Source: Gordonia jinghuaiqii (lineage in GTDB: Bacteria > Actinomycetota > Actinomycetes > Mycobacteriales > Mycobacteriaceae). From it: 64,000 nt of DNA. The translations under genes and the position numbers were made by a program. The notes under the pieces were generated by a model. The model saw nothing but the letters and a program-made list of their open reading frames with translations. It ran no database searches and was not told where the DNA came from. How positions within the stretch are numbered: position 1 is the first letter of the stretch; every line of letters starts with the position of its first letter. Where the stretch lies: the NCBI RefSeq assembly GCF_014041935.1, contig NZ_CP059491.1:124001-188000 (forward strand), in the 5' to 3' direction. Of the stretch, positions 8,528 through 17,789 are shown one piece after another.

Positions 8528-8782
8528 GTGGATGAACGGTCGGTACGGACGCGAGAAGCCTTGTGGGCGGTGATCACCACCCTCGTGCTCGTCATCCGCA
8601 TCCTCGCGACCATCGCCATGGTTCTCCTCGTGATCGGGTGGGCGGTCGCCTCGGTCCGGGACTCGTTCGACAACGCCTTCCTGTGGCCGTCGATCGCAAC
8701 CGGCGTCGCCCTGCTGCTGAGCACCTACGCCTACAGCCATCTGCGCGTGCGGTATCCGCGACGCAACGGATGGATTCCCTGA
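8528..8782 (+). CDS. Small two-helix membrane protein
   Basis: An 84-residue protein with two membrane helices, about 14-37 (AVITTLVLVIRILATIAMVL) and 50-67 (FLWPSIATGVALLLSTYAY), and a basic C-terminus HLRVRYPRRNGWIP. I do not recognise the family. The GTG start is preferred over an upstream in-frame ATG at 8402 because of the TACGAT box 6 nt ahead and because the 42 upstream codons look non-coding. Its stop lies 2 bp from the stop of the convergent DinB-like gene. Confidence 0.6.
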   Translation: MDERSVRTREALWAVITTLVLVIRILATIAMVLLVIGWAVASVRDSFDNAFLWPSIATGVALLLSTYAYSHLRVRYPRRNGWIP

Positions 8783-8784
8783 TC

Positions 8785-9345
8785 TCAGACCGTTCGGCCG
8801 AGCCGGGCGAGCAGTGTCGTCTGGCGGTCGGCGTCGGCGGGGACGTCGCGCTTTTCGCACACACCCTCGGAGTAGAGGGCGTCACCGAAACTGTCGGCGG
8901 CCGCTTCCATCTCGGCCAGCTCGGCGTCGGTGAACGTGTGCGCCACGCCACCGGCACGGGCCACGTCCCAGCGGTGGGCGATCATGTCGAAGCCGTAGAA
9001 ACGCAGCAGGGTCTCTCCGATGGTCGTCGGACCGAAGTGCCCGTCGAACGCGCGGTCTCCGACGGCCGGGTCGGCCAGTACCTCTGCCGCGGCGTCGCGG
9101 TGCGCGCGCCAGGCGGCGGCCGGGTCGTCGAGTGAGGGCGCGGGGCCGAGGTCGACGTCGTGCCCGGTGAAAAATTCGCGCTGGGTGCCGATGATGTGTG
9201 CCACCACGTCGCGGCCGGTCCAGCCGTCACACGGGGAATCGTTGGTCCAGGCGTCGGCGGGCAGCGAGTCCAGGACGCCGGCGAGGCCGTCGGCGAGCTC
9301 GACGTAGTGGGTGAGCAGTGGTGAGGCGTCGTTGATTGCGGTCAT
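8785..9345 (-). CDS. TIGR03086 / DinB-like (maleylpyruvate isomerase N-terminal type) protein
   Basis: A 186-residue four-helix-bundle protein of the mycothiol-dependent DinB superfamily. The hallmark N-terminal stretch SPCDGWTGRDVVAHIIG is present, as is the histidine-bearing helix FYGFDMIAHRWDVARAGG. Members bind a metal through three histidines and are linked to mycothiol transfer or isomerase reactions, but most are uncharacterised. It is divergent from an AraC regulator, with start codons 37 bp apart, so the regulator probably controls it. Start at 9345 chosen over 9396, which would run into the AraC gene. Confidence 0.75.
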   Translation of the reverse strand: MTAINDASPLLTHYVELADGLAGVLDSLPADAWTNDSPCDGWTGRDVVAHIIGTQREFFTGHDVDLGPAPSLDDPAAAWRAHRDAAAEVLADPAVGDRAFDGHFGPTTIGETLLRFYGFDMIAHRWDVARAGGVAHTFTDAELAEMEAAADSFGDALYSEGVCEKRDVPADADRQTTLLARLGRTV

Positions 9346-9382
9346 GATGAGAGTCAACCGCAAGACCACGGGACGGTGATTG

Positions 9383-10264
9383 ATGAAACCCGACAATCAG
9401 GGATCCACGCGGCCTGGATCGACGCGGCTCGACGACGTCGAGCGCGCGCACCTCGTCGACCCGTCTGACGCGAGCTACCGCATCGGACGCTGGGGGCCCG
9501 GTCCCGAGCTCGACGAGTTGGTACGGCGCTTCTGGGTGCCGGTGTGGTGGGTACCGCCCGGAGCGGAGTCGCCGCAGCGCGTGCTGCAGTACCCGGTCTG
9601 CCTGATCGTCGTCAGCAACACCTACGCCCGGTTCTACGGCGTGGTCACCGGCTTGTCGGAGACGGTGCTGACCGGGGACGGGTGGGCGGTCGGGGTGATG
9701 CTGACGCCGGGCGCCGGCGGCCTGCTGACCGGGGACGTCGCGACCTGGACAGACAGGTTCGACGAACTGTCGGAGGTCTTCGGGGAGAGCGGCAGCGAAC
9801 TGGCGAGCCGGGTCCGCGCGGAGATGGCCGCCGCACCCGGCGATGAGGAGACGCAACGGCGGGCCACCGACATCGTCGAGGAGTGGTTACGAGGGTTTCT
9901 CCCGCTCGACGACGACGGACGTCTGGTCAACGCGATCGTCGAGTACGTGGAGAACGATTCGACAGTGGTGGCGGTCGCGCAGATCTGCGACCGCTTCCAC
10001 CTCACCGAACGCAGCCTGCAACGGCTCACCAGACGCCGCCTCGGTCTGACGCCCAAGTGGCTCATCCAGCGTCGGCGCCTGCACGAGGCGGCCGAACGCC
10101 TGCGCGAGCGCACCGAGACCCTGGCGTCCCTGGCCGCCGAACTCTCCTACGCCGACGAGGCGCACTTCGTCCGCGATTTCAAGACGGTCACCGGCATGAC
10201 ACCGCGGACGTTCTCGGCACGCTTCGGGTCAGGGCGCTTCGGGTCGGGGCCCGCGGAGACATGA
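9383..10264 (+). CDS. AraC-family transcriptional regulator
   Basis: A 293-residue regulator. An N-terminal beta-rich sensing domain (about 30-165) carries SYRIGRWGPGPELDELVRRF and PQRVLQYPVCLIVVS; the C-terminal AraC double helix-turn-helix spans about 190-290 with VAQICDRFHLTERSLQRLTRR, GLTPKWLIQRRRLHEA and the closing SYADEAHFVRDFKTVTGMTP. The proline-rich sensing half resembles the DUF6597 type seen in AraC proteins with unknown ligands. It is divergent from the DinB-like gene at 9345 and shares a very short promoter region with it. A hairpin at 10291 follows. Confidence 0.8.
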   Translation: MKPDNQGSTRPGSTRLDDVERAHLVDPSDASYRIGRWGPGPELDELVRRFWVPVWWVPPGAESPQRVLQYPVCLIVVSNTYARFYGVVTGLSETVLTGDGWAVGVMLTPGAGGLLTGDVATWTDRFDELSEVFGESGSELASRVRAEMAAAPGDEETQRRATDIVEEWLRGFLPLDDDGRLVNAIVEYVENDSTVVAVAQICDRFHLTERSLQRLTRRRLGLTPKWLIQRRRLHEAAERLRERTETLASLAAELSYADEAHFVRDFKTVTGMTPRTFSARFGSGRFGSGPAET

Positions 10265-10475
10265 AAAATCTCATCCTCCTCAACCGCGTCCGAGGGCAAT
10301 ATTCCCTCGCGCCCTGCTCAGCCGGCCGATTTCTTCGGAGCATCGGTCGGTACGAACCCCGTCGCCGCGACGGAACCGGTGGTCAGCGCCACGTGGGCGA
10401 GTTTGAGCGATTGTTGCCGAGATCACACGCCGACAGGCAGAATCGTCGGCATATGGGCAATTCGACGGAGGGCGC
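10265..10475 (+). promoter_or_regulatory. Promoter region of the GAF activator, with a hairpin at 10291-10309
   Basis: 211 bp without a convincing gene. CGAGGG-n7-CCCTCG at 10291-10309 has the AATATT palindrome in its loop and may end the AraC transcript or bind a regulator. GGAGG at 10467-10471 is the ribosome site of the next gene. Confidence 0.4.
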
Positions 10476-11768
10476 ATGACTGACGCGGCTGCGGTGGCCA
10501 CACGCATCCGCCAGGCGTACGAGGACTTTCTGTCCGGCGTCACCCCACCTGCGGACGCGGTGCGCTCCATCGTGCGCGAATCCTGGGCCAGGTCTCTGAC
10601 CAGGGGAATCGACCCCGCCGAGGCCAACCCCGAGGGTGAGCACACCCCGGCCATGTCCCCCGACGAGTTCGCCGCCTACCGCGCCGCACACCCGATCACC
10701 GCGGTGCGTCCGCTTGTGCGGTCGCTGATGGTGGACGCCATCGCCGACACCGGGGTGGTCGTCGCACTCACCGACCAGGACGGGCGCCTGCTGTGGATCG
10801 AGGGCGACTCCGCGGCCCGCGACAAGGCCGGACACATCAACTTCGTCGAGGGGTCGGTGTGGAGCGAAGAGGTCGTCGGGACCAACGCGCCCGGCCTCGC
10901 ACTGGCCGTCGACCGGGGCGTGCAGGTGGTCGGACCAGAGCATTTCGCAGGGCCGGTGCAGGAGTGGAGTTGCGCCGCGGCACCGGTGCACGACCCGCTC
11001 ACCGGCCACGTCATCGGCGTGATCGATGTGACCGGCGGGCGCGAGGTCGCGGCCCCTTTCGCATTGGCGGCGGTGCGGTCGGTGGTCGCCGCGGTCGAGC
11101 GGGAACTGCAGTCGAGTGCGGTCGACCTCGCCGACCCGGCGACATTCGGCTCGAGCGCAGCCGAGCCGGGCGCGGCCCATCTGGCGGTCCTCGCCGACGG
11201 CGCCCCGCGCTGGCGACGCACCGCAGACCCCGCGGGCGCCCGCACGCTGTCTCGCCGGCACGCGGAGATACTTCTTCTGCTGCAGGCGTTTCCGGAGGGG
11301 CTCAACACCGAGCAGCTCGCACTGAAACTCGCCGAGGACGGCCTCGACCCGGTGACCGTCCGCGCCGAGATCTCACGACTCCGCCGCGACCTCGGTGCCG
11401 ACGTCGTCGCCAGCCGGCCCTACCGCCTGACTCTCGACATCTCCTCCGACGTCGACGCAGTCCGGAAGCGCATCGCCGGCGGGACCTCCCCGGCCTCGGT
11501 CGTCGACGACCTGGGCCGCGGCGGTTTGCTCGCCGAGTCCACAGCGCCGGGGATCGTCGAGATCTTCGAGGAACTGCGCGAGGACCTGCGGTCGCGCCTG
11601 ATCGCCGGGGGTGACGTCGCCGCGTTACGGAGGTGGACGTCGTCCATCCACGGGCGTGACGACCTCGCCGCCTGGCGTCGACTGGAACACCGTCTACCGG
11701 TGGGGCATCCCGATCGCGCCGTCGTCGGCGGCCGGATCAGACTGCTCGACCAGCGGTACGGAGCCTGA
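10476..11768 (+). CDS. AcoR-like GAF transcriptional regulator of aldehyde dehydrogenase
   Basis: A 430-residue regulator. Residues about 70-215 are a GAF domain in the AcoR style ([54 protein letters not shown]). Residues about 255-330 form a winged helix ([20 protein letters not shown], then [13 protein letters not shown]) in place of the sigma-54 AAA module found in true AcoR. Orthologues sit upstream of an ExaC/AldA-type aldehyde dehydrogenase and DUF779, exactly as here, so it is very likely the activator of that pair, sensing an aldehyde or alcohol product. The sensing role is inference. Confidence 0.75.
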   Translation: MTDAAAVATRIRQAYEDFLSGVTPPADAVRSIVRESWARSLTRGIDPAEANPEGEHTPAMSPDEFAAYRAAHPITAVRPLVRSLMVDAIADTGVVVALTDQDGRLLWIEGDSAARDKAGHINFVEGSVWSEEVVGTNAPGLALAVDRGVQVVGPEHFAGPVQEWSCAAAPVHDPLTGHVIGVIDVTGGREVAAPFALAAVRSVVAAVERELQSSAVDLADPATFGSSAAEPGAAHLAVLADGAPRWRRTADPAGARTLSRRHAEILLLLQAFPEGLNTEQLALKLAEDGLDPVTVRAEISRLRRDLGADVVASRPYRLTLDISSDVDAVRKRIAGGTSPASVVDDLGRGGLLAESTAPGIVEIFEELREDLRSRLIAGGDVAALRRWTSSIHGRDDLAAWRRLEHRLPVGHPDRAVVGGRIRLLDQRYGA

Positions 11769-11839
11769 GGGGTTCACCGGAGCTCCAGCGATAGAGGGCT
11801 CTACCGGTATAGGGGGAGGTCACGGGCTCCGCCCGACGT

Positions 11840-11857
11840 TGCAACCCTCGTGCAACC
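11840..11857 (+). promoter_or_regulatory. Candidate operator: TGCAACC direct repeat at 11-bp spacing
   Basis: TGCAACC occurs exactly at 11840-11846 and 11851-11857, one helical turn apart, about 100 bp before the aldehyde dehydrogenase start. GTTGCAAC at 11838 is itself a palindrome. A looser GTGT-n8-ACAC lies about 20 bp downstream. It is a plausible site for the GAF activator encoded just upstream. Confidence 0.4.
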
Positions 11858-11958
11858 AACGCGCTCGTACTGTGTGTAACAGATCACACGATGCCCCGTT
11901 GGTGGCCCGTGCGACATCCGCAAGCGTCCTCGACGACGCCGACACTCAAGGAGCAACC

Positions 11959-13482
11959 ATGACCGTCTTCGCAAAGCCGGGTGCCGATGGCTCGGTGATG
12001 AGCTACGAGTCGCGCTACGACAACTGGATCGGCGGACAGTGGACCCCGCCGGTGAAGGGTCAGTACTTCGAGAACCCGTCGCCGGTCGACGGCAAGGTGT
12101 TCTGTGAGGTCGCACGCTCGACCGCCGAGGACATCGACCTCGCGCTCGACGCCGCGCACAAGGCCGCGCCCGGGTGGGGTAAGACCCCGGTCGCCGAGCG
12201 CTCGCTGGCCCTGCTGCGCATCGCCGACCGCATGGAGGAGAACCTCGAGAAGCTCGCGGTCGCCGAGACCTGGGACAACGGCAAGGCCGTCCGTGAGACC
12301 CTCGCCGCCGACATGCCGCTGGCCATCGATCACTTCCGCTACTTCGCGGGCGCGCTGCGTGCGCAGGAGGGGTCGATCTCCGAGGTCGACGAGGATACGG
12401 TCGCCTACCACTTCCACGAGCCGCTCGGCGTCGTCGGCCAGATCATCCCGTGGAACTTCCCCATCCTGATGGCCGTGTGGAAGCTCGCACCGGCACTCGC
12501 CGCAGGCAACGCGGTGGTCCTCAAGCCCGCCGAGCAGACCCCGGCGTCGATCCTCTACCTGGTGAGCCTCATCAGCGATCTGCTGCCCGCGGGGGTCCTC
12601 AACGTGGTCAACGGATTCGGTGTGGAGGCGGGTAAGCCGCTCGCGTCGAGCAACCGCATCCGCAAGATCGCCTTCACCGGGGAGACCACCACCGGCCGCC
12701 TGATCATGCAGTACGCGTCGGAGAACCTCATCCCGGTCACTCTCGAGCTGGGTGGCAAGAGCCCGAACATCTTCTTCAACGACGTCATGTCGGCCGACGA
12801 CGGCTTCCTCGACCGTGCGCTGGAGGGCTTCTCGATGTTCGCCCTCAACCAGGGCGAGGTGTGCACCTGCCCGAGCCGCGCGCTGATCCAGCAGGACATC
12901 TACGACGAGTTCATCGCCAAGGCCCTCGACCGCGTCGGAAAGATCAAGCAGGGCAACCCCCTCGACACCGACACGATGATGGGCGCCCAGGCGTCGAACG
13001 ACCAGTTCGAAAAGATCAGCTCCTACCTCGCCATCGGCCGCGACGAGGGCGCCCAGGTGCTCATCGGCGGCGAGCCGGCCCAGCTCGACGGCGACCTGTC
13101 CGAGGGCTACTACATCAAACCGACTGTCTTCCAGGGCAACAACAAGATGCGCATCTTCCAGGAAGAGATCTTCGGGCCGGTCCTCGCGGTCACCACGTTC
13201 AAGGACTTCGCCGACGCGATGCACATCGCGAACGACACCCTCTACGGCCTCGGCGCGGGTGTGTGGAGCCGCGACGGCGCCACCGCCTACCGTGCGGGCC
13301 GCGAGATCCAGGCCGGTCGCGTGTGGACGAACACCTACCACGACTACCCGGCACACGCGGCCTTCGGCGGCTACAAGCAGTCCGGCATCGGCCGCGAGAA
13401 CCACCTGATGATGCTCGAGCACTACCAGCAGACCAAGAACCTCCTGGTCGGCTACGCGCAGAGCGCGAAGGGCTTCTTCTGA
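11959..13482 (+). CDS. NAD-dependent aldehyde dehydrogenase (acetaldehyde dehydrogenase, ExaC/AldA type)
   Basis: A 507-residue cytosolic aldehyde dehydrogenase oxidising acetaldehyde-like substrates to acids. Seen: NAD-binding [20 protein letters not shown], the general-base region [11 protein letters not shown], and the nucleophile C302 in [11 protein letters not shown]. The two cysteines and residues [22 protein letters not shown] near the end mark the ExaC/AldA subgroup (Rv0458 type). AAGGAG lies 7 nt before the ATG at 11959; the reading frame is open further upstream, but that part overlaps the regulator's 3' end. DUF779 follows after 71 bp. Confidence 0.92.
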   Translation: MTVFAKPGADGSVMSYESRYDNWIGGQWTPPVKGQYFENPSPVDGKVFCEVARSTAEDIDLALDAAHKAAPGWGKTPVAERSLALLRIADRMEENLEKLAVAETWDNGKAVRETLAADMPLAIDHFRYFAGALRAQEGSISEVDEDTVAYHFHEPLGVVGQIIPWNFPILMAVWKLAPALAAGNAVVLKPAEQTPASILYLVSLISDLLPAGVLNVVNGFGVEAGKPLASSNRIRKIAFTGETTTGRLIMQYASENLIPVTLELGGKSPNIFFNDVMSADDGFLDRALEGFSMFALNQGEVCTCPSRALIQQDIYDEFIAKALDRVGKIKQGNPLDTDTMMGAQASNDQFEKISSYLAIGRDEGAQVLIGGEPAQLDGDLSEGYYIKPTVFQGNNKMRIFQEEIFGPVLAVTTFKDFADAMHIANDTLYGLGAGVWSRDGATAYRAGREIQAGRVWTNTYHDYPAHAAFGGYKQSGIGRENHLMMLEHYQQTKNLLVGYAQSAKGFF

Positions 13483-13553
13483 CGGGTGCCACTTCGAGAG
13501 AGCTCCCAAGCTCAAGCTCGCTCCTGGAAGGAGCGGATGGAAGGTGACAGACG

Positions 13554-13979
13554 ATGACCACCGAACAGAATGTTCCTGATCGGGTGGTCGCCACAGACGC
13601 CGCCGTGCAGCTCCTGACCAAGTTGTCGGAGCTGCACGGCGGACTCATGATCCACCAGTCCGGTGGATGCTGTGACGGCTCGGCCCCGATGTGTTACCCG
13701 GTCGGGGAGTATCGGGTGGGTCAGCGCGATGTGCTGGTGGGGGAAATCGAACTCCCCGAACCCATTCCGAACGTGCGTGTCTGGATCAACGGTGACCAGT
13801 TCGAACTGTGGAAGCACACCCAGCTCATCCTCGACGTGGTGAAGGGTCGGGGCGCCGGGTTCAGTCTCGAAGCGCCCGAAGGTGTGCGATTCCTTTCGAG
13901 GGCACGGGCTTTCAGCGAAAACGAGAACGCGACGCTGGCCGCGAATCCACCCCTGACCGGGGCCACCGTCGAACCCTGA
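13554..13979 (+). CDS. DUF779 protein paired with aldehyde dehydrogenase
   Basis: A 141-residue cytosolic protein. The conserved GGCCDGSAPMC (about 37-47) offers three cysteines that could hold a metal or take part in thiol chemistry; the rest (ELPEPIPNVRVWINGDQFELW) looks like a small alpha/beta fold. DUF779 genes follow this type of aldehyde dehydrogenase across actinobacteria and proteobacteria (Rv0458-Rv0459 in mycobacteria), so it is likely an accessory protein for that enzyme; its role is unknown. A very strong terminator follows. Confidence 0.85.
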   Translation: MTTEQNVPDRVVATDAAVQLLTKLSELHGGLMIHQSGGCCDGSAPMCYPVGEYRVGQRDVLVGEIELPEPIPNVRVWINGDQFELWKHTQLILDVVKGRGAGFSLEAPEGVRFLSRARAFSENENATLAANPPLTGATVEP

Positions 13980-14004
13980 GGCGAAGACCGGTCGGCAAAC
14001 AGAA

Positions 14005-14041
14005 TGCGCCGTGCGTATCGGAATCCGATACGCACGGCGCA
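14005..14041 (+). terminator. Strong terminator of the aldehyde dehydrogenase-DUF779 operon
   Basis: A perfect 17-bp stem (TGCGCCGTGCGTATCGG) with loop AAT, followed by ATTTG. It is the longest perfect short-loop hairpin I found in the window. Confidence 0.9.
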
Positions 14042-14232
14042 ATTTGCGTTCGAGGATGCGTTCGAGGGCTCGCCGCCTGGTCGGAAATGTCTCCAATTAA
14101 CCGAATAGCATTGTCGATTCACCACATTCAAGTGTGTGATTCATCTATCAATAGGGGTGGTGCCGCTCCGCGCCCTTTGTTAGTTTCGCCGTTGGACGAA
14201 AGCCGAAATCACAAATGGAGGCAAGAAACCAT

Positions 14233-14925
14233 ATGCAACGCAATTACATACGTGTGACCACTGTCGGTGCTGCCCTCGGGGTCGCTGCTCTGCTCGCACC
14301 CGGCGGTGTCGCCACTGCGGCGCCGGTATCCGAGACCAACTGTGCGAAGACCTCGACGCCGTCGAACCCGGCAGGCTGGGGCAACACTTTCGACGACGAG
14401 CATGGGCAGGCGGGCAAGGTGACCGCGACCACCGTTCGAGACCAGGACGGTTCGCTCGAACTCGTGACGTCGGCGACCACGCCGCGCCAGGCGTCGTACC
14501 ACTCCGCGGGCAAGCTCCCGCTGGCCGACGCCGCGAAGAAACCGCTCACGTTCGAGAAGTCCGAGGGCCATGCCAACTGGCAGATCCGCGTGACCGGCGC
14601 GAACACCGGTGCCGCGGACGGTTTCGCGACGCTCGTCTGGACGGCGTCGTCGAGCGCGGGCAAGGCGAGCGCCGCCGGTTCGGACGAGTGGTGGGCCACG
14701 CGCGACCTGGGCGACATCAAGAAGGGCACCAACGCCACGCTCGCCGAGCTGGTCGAGGCGGCCGGTGACAAGGCCGTCGTGGACCACTACGGCATCTCGA
14801 GTCAGCCTGCCGCGAAGGCCGGCAAGGTCAACGTCGACAACGTGTCGTTCAACGGCTGCACCACCAACTTCGCGGCCACCGGTGCAGGCGGAGCGTTCGG
14901 TTCGCTGGAGAACATCTTCCCCTGA
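14233..14925 (+). CDS. Secreted protein of unknown family
   Basis: A 230-residue protein with a Sec signal peptide: basic start MQRNYIRVTT, hydrophobic VGAALGVAALLAPGGVATA, cleavage near A-A-P. The mature part carries one cysteine near its start (ETNCAKT) and one near the end (FNGCTTNF), likely a disulfide; the middle has WQIRVTGANTGAADGFATLVW and the end VNVDNVSFNGC, suggesting a beta-sandwich. I do not recognise the family. GGAGG lies 11 nt before the ATG at 14233; an in-frame ATG at 14215 precedes that site. About 120 bp upstream is unusually AT-rich for this genome, consistent with a strong or specially regulated promoter. Confidence 0.7.
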   Translation: MQRNYIRVTTVGAALGVAALLAPGGVATAAPVSETNCAKTSTPSNPAGWGNTFDDEHGQAGKVTATTVRDQDGSLELVTSATTPRQASYHSAGKLPLADAAKKPLTFEKSEGHANWQIRVTGANTGAADGFATLVWTASSSAGKASAAGSDEWWATRDLGDIKKGTNATLAELVEAAGDKAVVDHYGISSQPAAKAGKVNVDNVSFNGCTTNFAATGAGGAFGSLENIFP

Positions 14926-14977
14926 CCTGACCGCAGGCACCTTCAGTGCCGACGGCGCAGTGACCAACGACGAGAAC

Positions 14978-15007
14978 GTCGTCCGCGACCCCTCGTTCGC
15001 GGACGAC
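14978..15007. terminator. Terminator between two convergent secreted-protein genes
   Basis: A perfect 10-bp stem (GTCGTCCGCG) with a 10-nt loop. Confidence 0.65.
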
Positions 15008-15067
15008 GCTCTCTCGCCAGGGCTGGAGGTTGTTCCTGCGTCTCACAGGTCCCCTCTCACCTCCTTC

Positions 15068-15544
15068 TCACCACTGGTCGAAGCCCACGTTGGCCTGGGG
15101 GAAGCCGGTGCTGATGTTGCTGTTCATCCAGTACTGCTGGGAGTGCGGGCCCCAGATGCTGCTCATGCCGGTGTTGACGTTGTGGTGGTGGTTGGTCAGC
15201 TGGTAGTTCGCGGTCGGGCCGAAGAGCCCGATGCGGTAGATGGCGTTGACGTCGAGGTGGTCGGCGTAGGGGGCGACCGCGGTGATGGTCTCGGTGGCGC
15301 CGGGGTAGAGGATGCTCTGCGGCGCGTTGACCCATTGGCCTCCGTCGGCGTTGGCGCCCTGCAGGTACTCGGGCTTGTCGGTGTGGTTGGTGATCGTCAT
15401 CGCGACGGTCGGTTCGCCGGGCCGGGTGATGGGCAGGGTGCCGGCGTGGGCGGCTCCGGATGCTCCGAGGGCGATACCCGCGGCGGCGGCGAGTCCCAGG
15501 GTTCCGAAGGCGATGCGGCGGGTGGTCGTCGTGATGGTCTTCAT
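15068..15544 (-). CDS. Small secreted beta-sandwich-like protein of unknown function
   Basis: A 158-residue protein with a signal peptide (MKTITTTTRRIAFGTLG, then LAAAAGIALGASGAAHA). The mature part reads VAMTITNHTDKPEYLQGANA, QWVNAPQSILYPGATETITA and YWMNSNISTGF. The pattern 'tNhTd.pl.L.g...G.W...P...I.PG...' recalls small bacterial beta-sandwich proteins such as ET79/aegerolysin-like folds, a weak resemblance I would not use to assign function. GGAGAAC precedes the ATG at 15544. It is convergent with another secreted protein gene, and its 3' end faces the shared hairpin. Confidence 0.7.
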   Translation of the reverse strand: MKTITTTTRRIAFGTLGLAAAAGIALGASGAAHAGTLPITRPGEPTVAMTITNHTDKPEYLQGANADGGQWVNAPQSILYPGATETITAVAPYADHLDVNAIYRIGLFGPTANYQLTNHHHNVNTGMSSIWGPHSQQYWMNSNISTGFPQANVGFDQW

Positions 15545-15729
15545 CGTGTTCTCCTGGGATTCTCTGGGTGGGTGTCTCTGGTGTGTGGCCGGTTGTTCCG
15601 GTGACACCAATGACTTTCCTCGGAGAACGCCCCTACCGGATTCCGCCGACCGGGTGATGGACCGGCTGAACCGCGCATCCCCCGATCGGTGGACAGGGGA
15701 AAAGGGGGACACGGGCGACCTCACCGGTC

Positions 15730-17049
15730 TCACACGGTGCGGGCGGGCACCTCGACGATCGCAACGGTCCCGCCGCCACCAGCCCGTTGCGCCAGGGTCA
15801 ACGTGCCGCCTGCGCCCTCGATACGGACGCGCCTCGACGCGAGTCCGATGTGGCCCGCGGCCTGCCGGCGGCGCATCAGATCGTCGACGCCGATGTCTGC
15901 CGGCAGCCCGATCCCGTCGTCGACGACCACCAGTCGTGCCTGCCCGTCGTCGAATTCCGCGGTCATCTCCACGGTCGTCGCATGCGCGTGTTTGACGACG
16001 TTGGTCAGCAGTTCGCGGGCGGCGGAGAACAGCAGCGAATCCACGGATGTGCGCAGGTCCGGCGACCAGCCGGCGGTGTCGACGGCCACCGCGGGTGCGC
16101 CCGCGCGGCTGCCGAACGACGACGCGAGGTCGGTGAGCGCAACCGCGAGACCGGCCTGTTCCAGAACCGCGGGATGCAGTTCGCTCAGCATCGTGCGCAA
16201 CAGCTGTGCCGAGTCGCGCAGTGCCCCGTCGACCCGGTCGAGGGTCACCGGATCGGCGGAGCCGCGCAACGTCGCGAGTTCCTGCCGGGCGGCCAGCACA
16301 TACTGCAGCGCCCCGTCGTGCAGGTTGTCGGCGAGGTCGCGTCGCTCGCGCTCCTCGATCTCCATCGTCGCGTCGAGCAACCGGGCGCGTTCGGCAGCAA
16401 GCGATCCGATCGTCGTCACCCGGGACCGCTGCAGTCGCGACAACAGGATTGCGCCCACCGCGAGCGCGCAGACGACGAGGACGCGCAGAGCGATCACCGA
16501 CCAGGGTTCGCCGTTGGACGTGCGGGCCAGCGCGCTCGAGACGGCGTAGACCACGGCGGTGGCGATCACCACGACCGCACAGATCCGGGGCTGCAGGGCG
16601 ATGGCCGCGATCATCGGCACCAGGACGAAGCCGTTGATGAGAGCGTTTGTGGTCCAGCTCAACTCGTTGGACTCACCCGCGACGATCACCAGCGCGGTCA
16701 GCAACACCAGGTCTATCGGCAGGGCGATCCAGGACCAGCGGATCATCATCGATGGGAAACCGACGGCCACGACTGCTCCGCCGACGCACCACGCGGCGTA
16801 GAGCACAGCGGTCACGACGCTGAAAGCGGCTGCGTGCGCGGGTGGATCGAGACAGACGGCGAGCAGGACGAACAGTGAGAGGAACAACCGGAGCAGCACC
16901 TGGATGCGGATACCGCGCACCGCATGGTCGATCAGGATGTCGTGGATGCGCGGCTCGTCGGTGAACTCGCTGAGCCCGAGATAACTTGTGGCACCGGGTA
17001 TGTCCGCACCCGTCCGCCGCCGGGCCGGGGCGTTACTCGAGGAGTCCAC
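15730..17049 (-). CDS. NarL-type sensor histidine kinase
   Basis: A 439-residue membrane kinase. About five or six hydrophobic segments lie between residues 48 and 206; the dimerisation helix carries the phospho-accepting H244 in RRDLADNLHDGALQY; the ATPase domain (about 335-435) has ELLTNVVKHAHA (N box), VVDDGIGLP (G1) and HIGLASRRVRIEGAGG (G2). It pairs with the response regulator whose 3' end it overlaps by 17 bp. The start GTG at 17049 is the first good in-frame codon after the regulator's coding sequence. No extracytoplasmic sensor domain is seen, so it may sense the membrane. The target genes are unknown; the two secreted proteins nearby are candidates. Confidence 0.85.
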   Translation of the reverse strand: MDSSSNAPARRRTGADIPGATSYLGLSEFTDEPRIHDILIDHAVRGIRIQVLLRLFLSLFVLLAVCLDPPAHAAAFSVVTAVLYAAWCVGGAVVAVGFPSMMIRWSWIALPIDLVLLTALVIVAGESNELSWTTNALINGFVLVPMIAAIALQPRICAVVVIATAVVYAVSSALARTSNGEPWSVIALRVLVVCALAVGAILLSRLQRSRVTTIGSLAAERARLLDATMEIEERERRDLADNLHDGALQYVLAARQELATLRGSADPVTLDRVDGALRDSAQLLRTMLSELHPAVLEQAGLAVALTDLASSFGSRAGAPAVAVDTAGWSPDLRTSVDSLLFSAARELLTNVVKHAHATTVEMTAEFDDGQARLVVVDDGIGLPADIGVDDLMRRRQAAGHIGLASRRVRIEGAGGTLTLAQRAGGGGTVAIVEVPARTV

Positions 17050-17671
17050 GACGCATGGCCTCGGCCACCGCGGCAGCGCGGTCGGAGACACCGAGCTTCT
17101 CGTAGAGGCGCTGGGTGTGGGTCTTGACGGTCGACGCGCCGATGTACAGTTCGGCCGCAACCTGCGGAATCGACTGTCCTCGAGCGAAACCCGTCAGAAC
17201 CTGACGTTCCCGCTCACTCAGGGCAGGGGTGTCCGGCCGCGTCTGCGCGCGTATCTCGCCGGCCAGACCGGCGGCGAGTGCCGGCGGAACCACGGTCTCG
17301 CCCCTGGCCACTGCGGTGACCGCGCCGACGATGTCATCCCGGTCGGCGTCCTTCGACAGATAACCCGCGGCGCCCTCCTGCAGGGCACGGAAGACGATGG
17401 GGCCGTCGGTGACCGCGGACAGCAGCAGCACGCGAGTGGGCAGCCCGTCGCGGGTCACCGCATGGGCGAGCTCGACACCGGTCATGCCGGGCATCTGATG
17501 GTCGACGACCGCGACGTCGGGCTTCTCGCGCCGGATCAGATCCAGACCTGACGGTCCGTCGGCGGCCTCACCGAGGACCCGCACTCTGCCGCTGGCGGTC
17601 AGTCCACGTGACACGCCGTCGCGATAGAACGGGTGATCGTCGACGACGACCACGGTGACGAGGCTGTTCAT
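17033..17671 (-). CDS. NarL/FixJ-type response regulator
   Basis: A 212-residue regulator. The receiver domain (1-120) has acidic D11-D12, phospho-acceptor D57 in VVDHQMPG and the conserved lysine in AAGYLSKDAD. The LuxR helix-turn-helix covers about 145-210 (LSERERQVLTGFARGQSIPQ, then GASTVKTHTQRLYEKLG). It overlaps its kinase gene by 17 bp. The start MNSLVTVVVVDDHPFYRDG fits the family exactly; the open frame reaching far upstream is a GC-rich shadow. Confidence 0.9.
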   Translation of the reverse strand: MNSLVTVVVVDDHPFYRDGVSRGLTASGRVRVLGEAADGPSGLDLIRREKPDVAVVDHQMPGMTGVELAHAVTRDGLPTRVLLLSAVTDGPIVFRALQEGAAGYLSKDADRDDIVGAVTAVARGETVVPPALAAGLAGEIRAQTRPDTPALSERERQVLTGFARGQSIPQVAAELYIGASTVKTHTQRLYEKLGVSDRAAAVAEAMRRGLLE

Positions 17672-17789
17672 CGGCTCAGGATAGGACCAGAGGCCGCGTT
17701 CGCCGGACGGAACCGCGCGCACTCGTCCTGCGCGGCACGCCGACCATCGCCGCGATCCGCACACGGGTGGTCGCCAACGGAGACAGGAT

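Noticed and set aside
10261..10479. A 72-codon frame joined by ATGA to both the AraC gene and the GAF activator gene
   Set aside because: The double overlap is tempting, but the codon use is unlike its neighbours, the product has no domain, and the space is needed for a hairpin and the activator's promoter.
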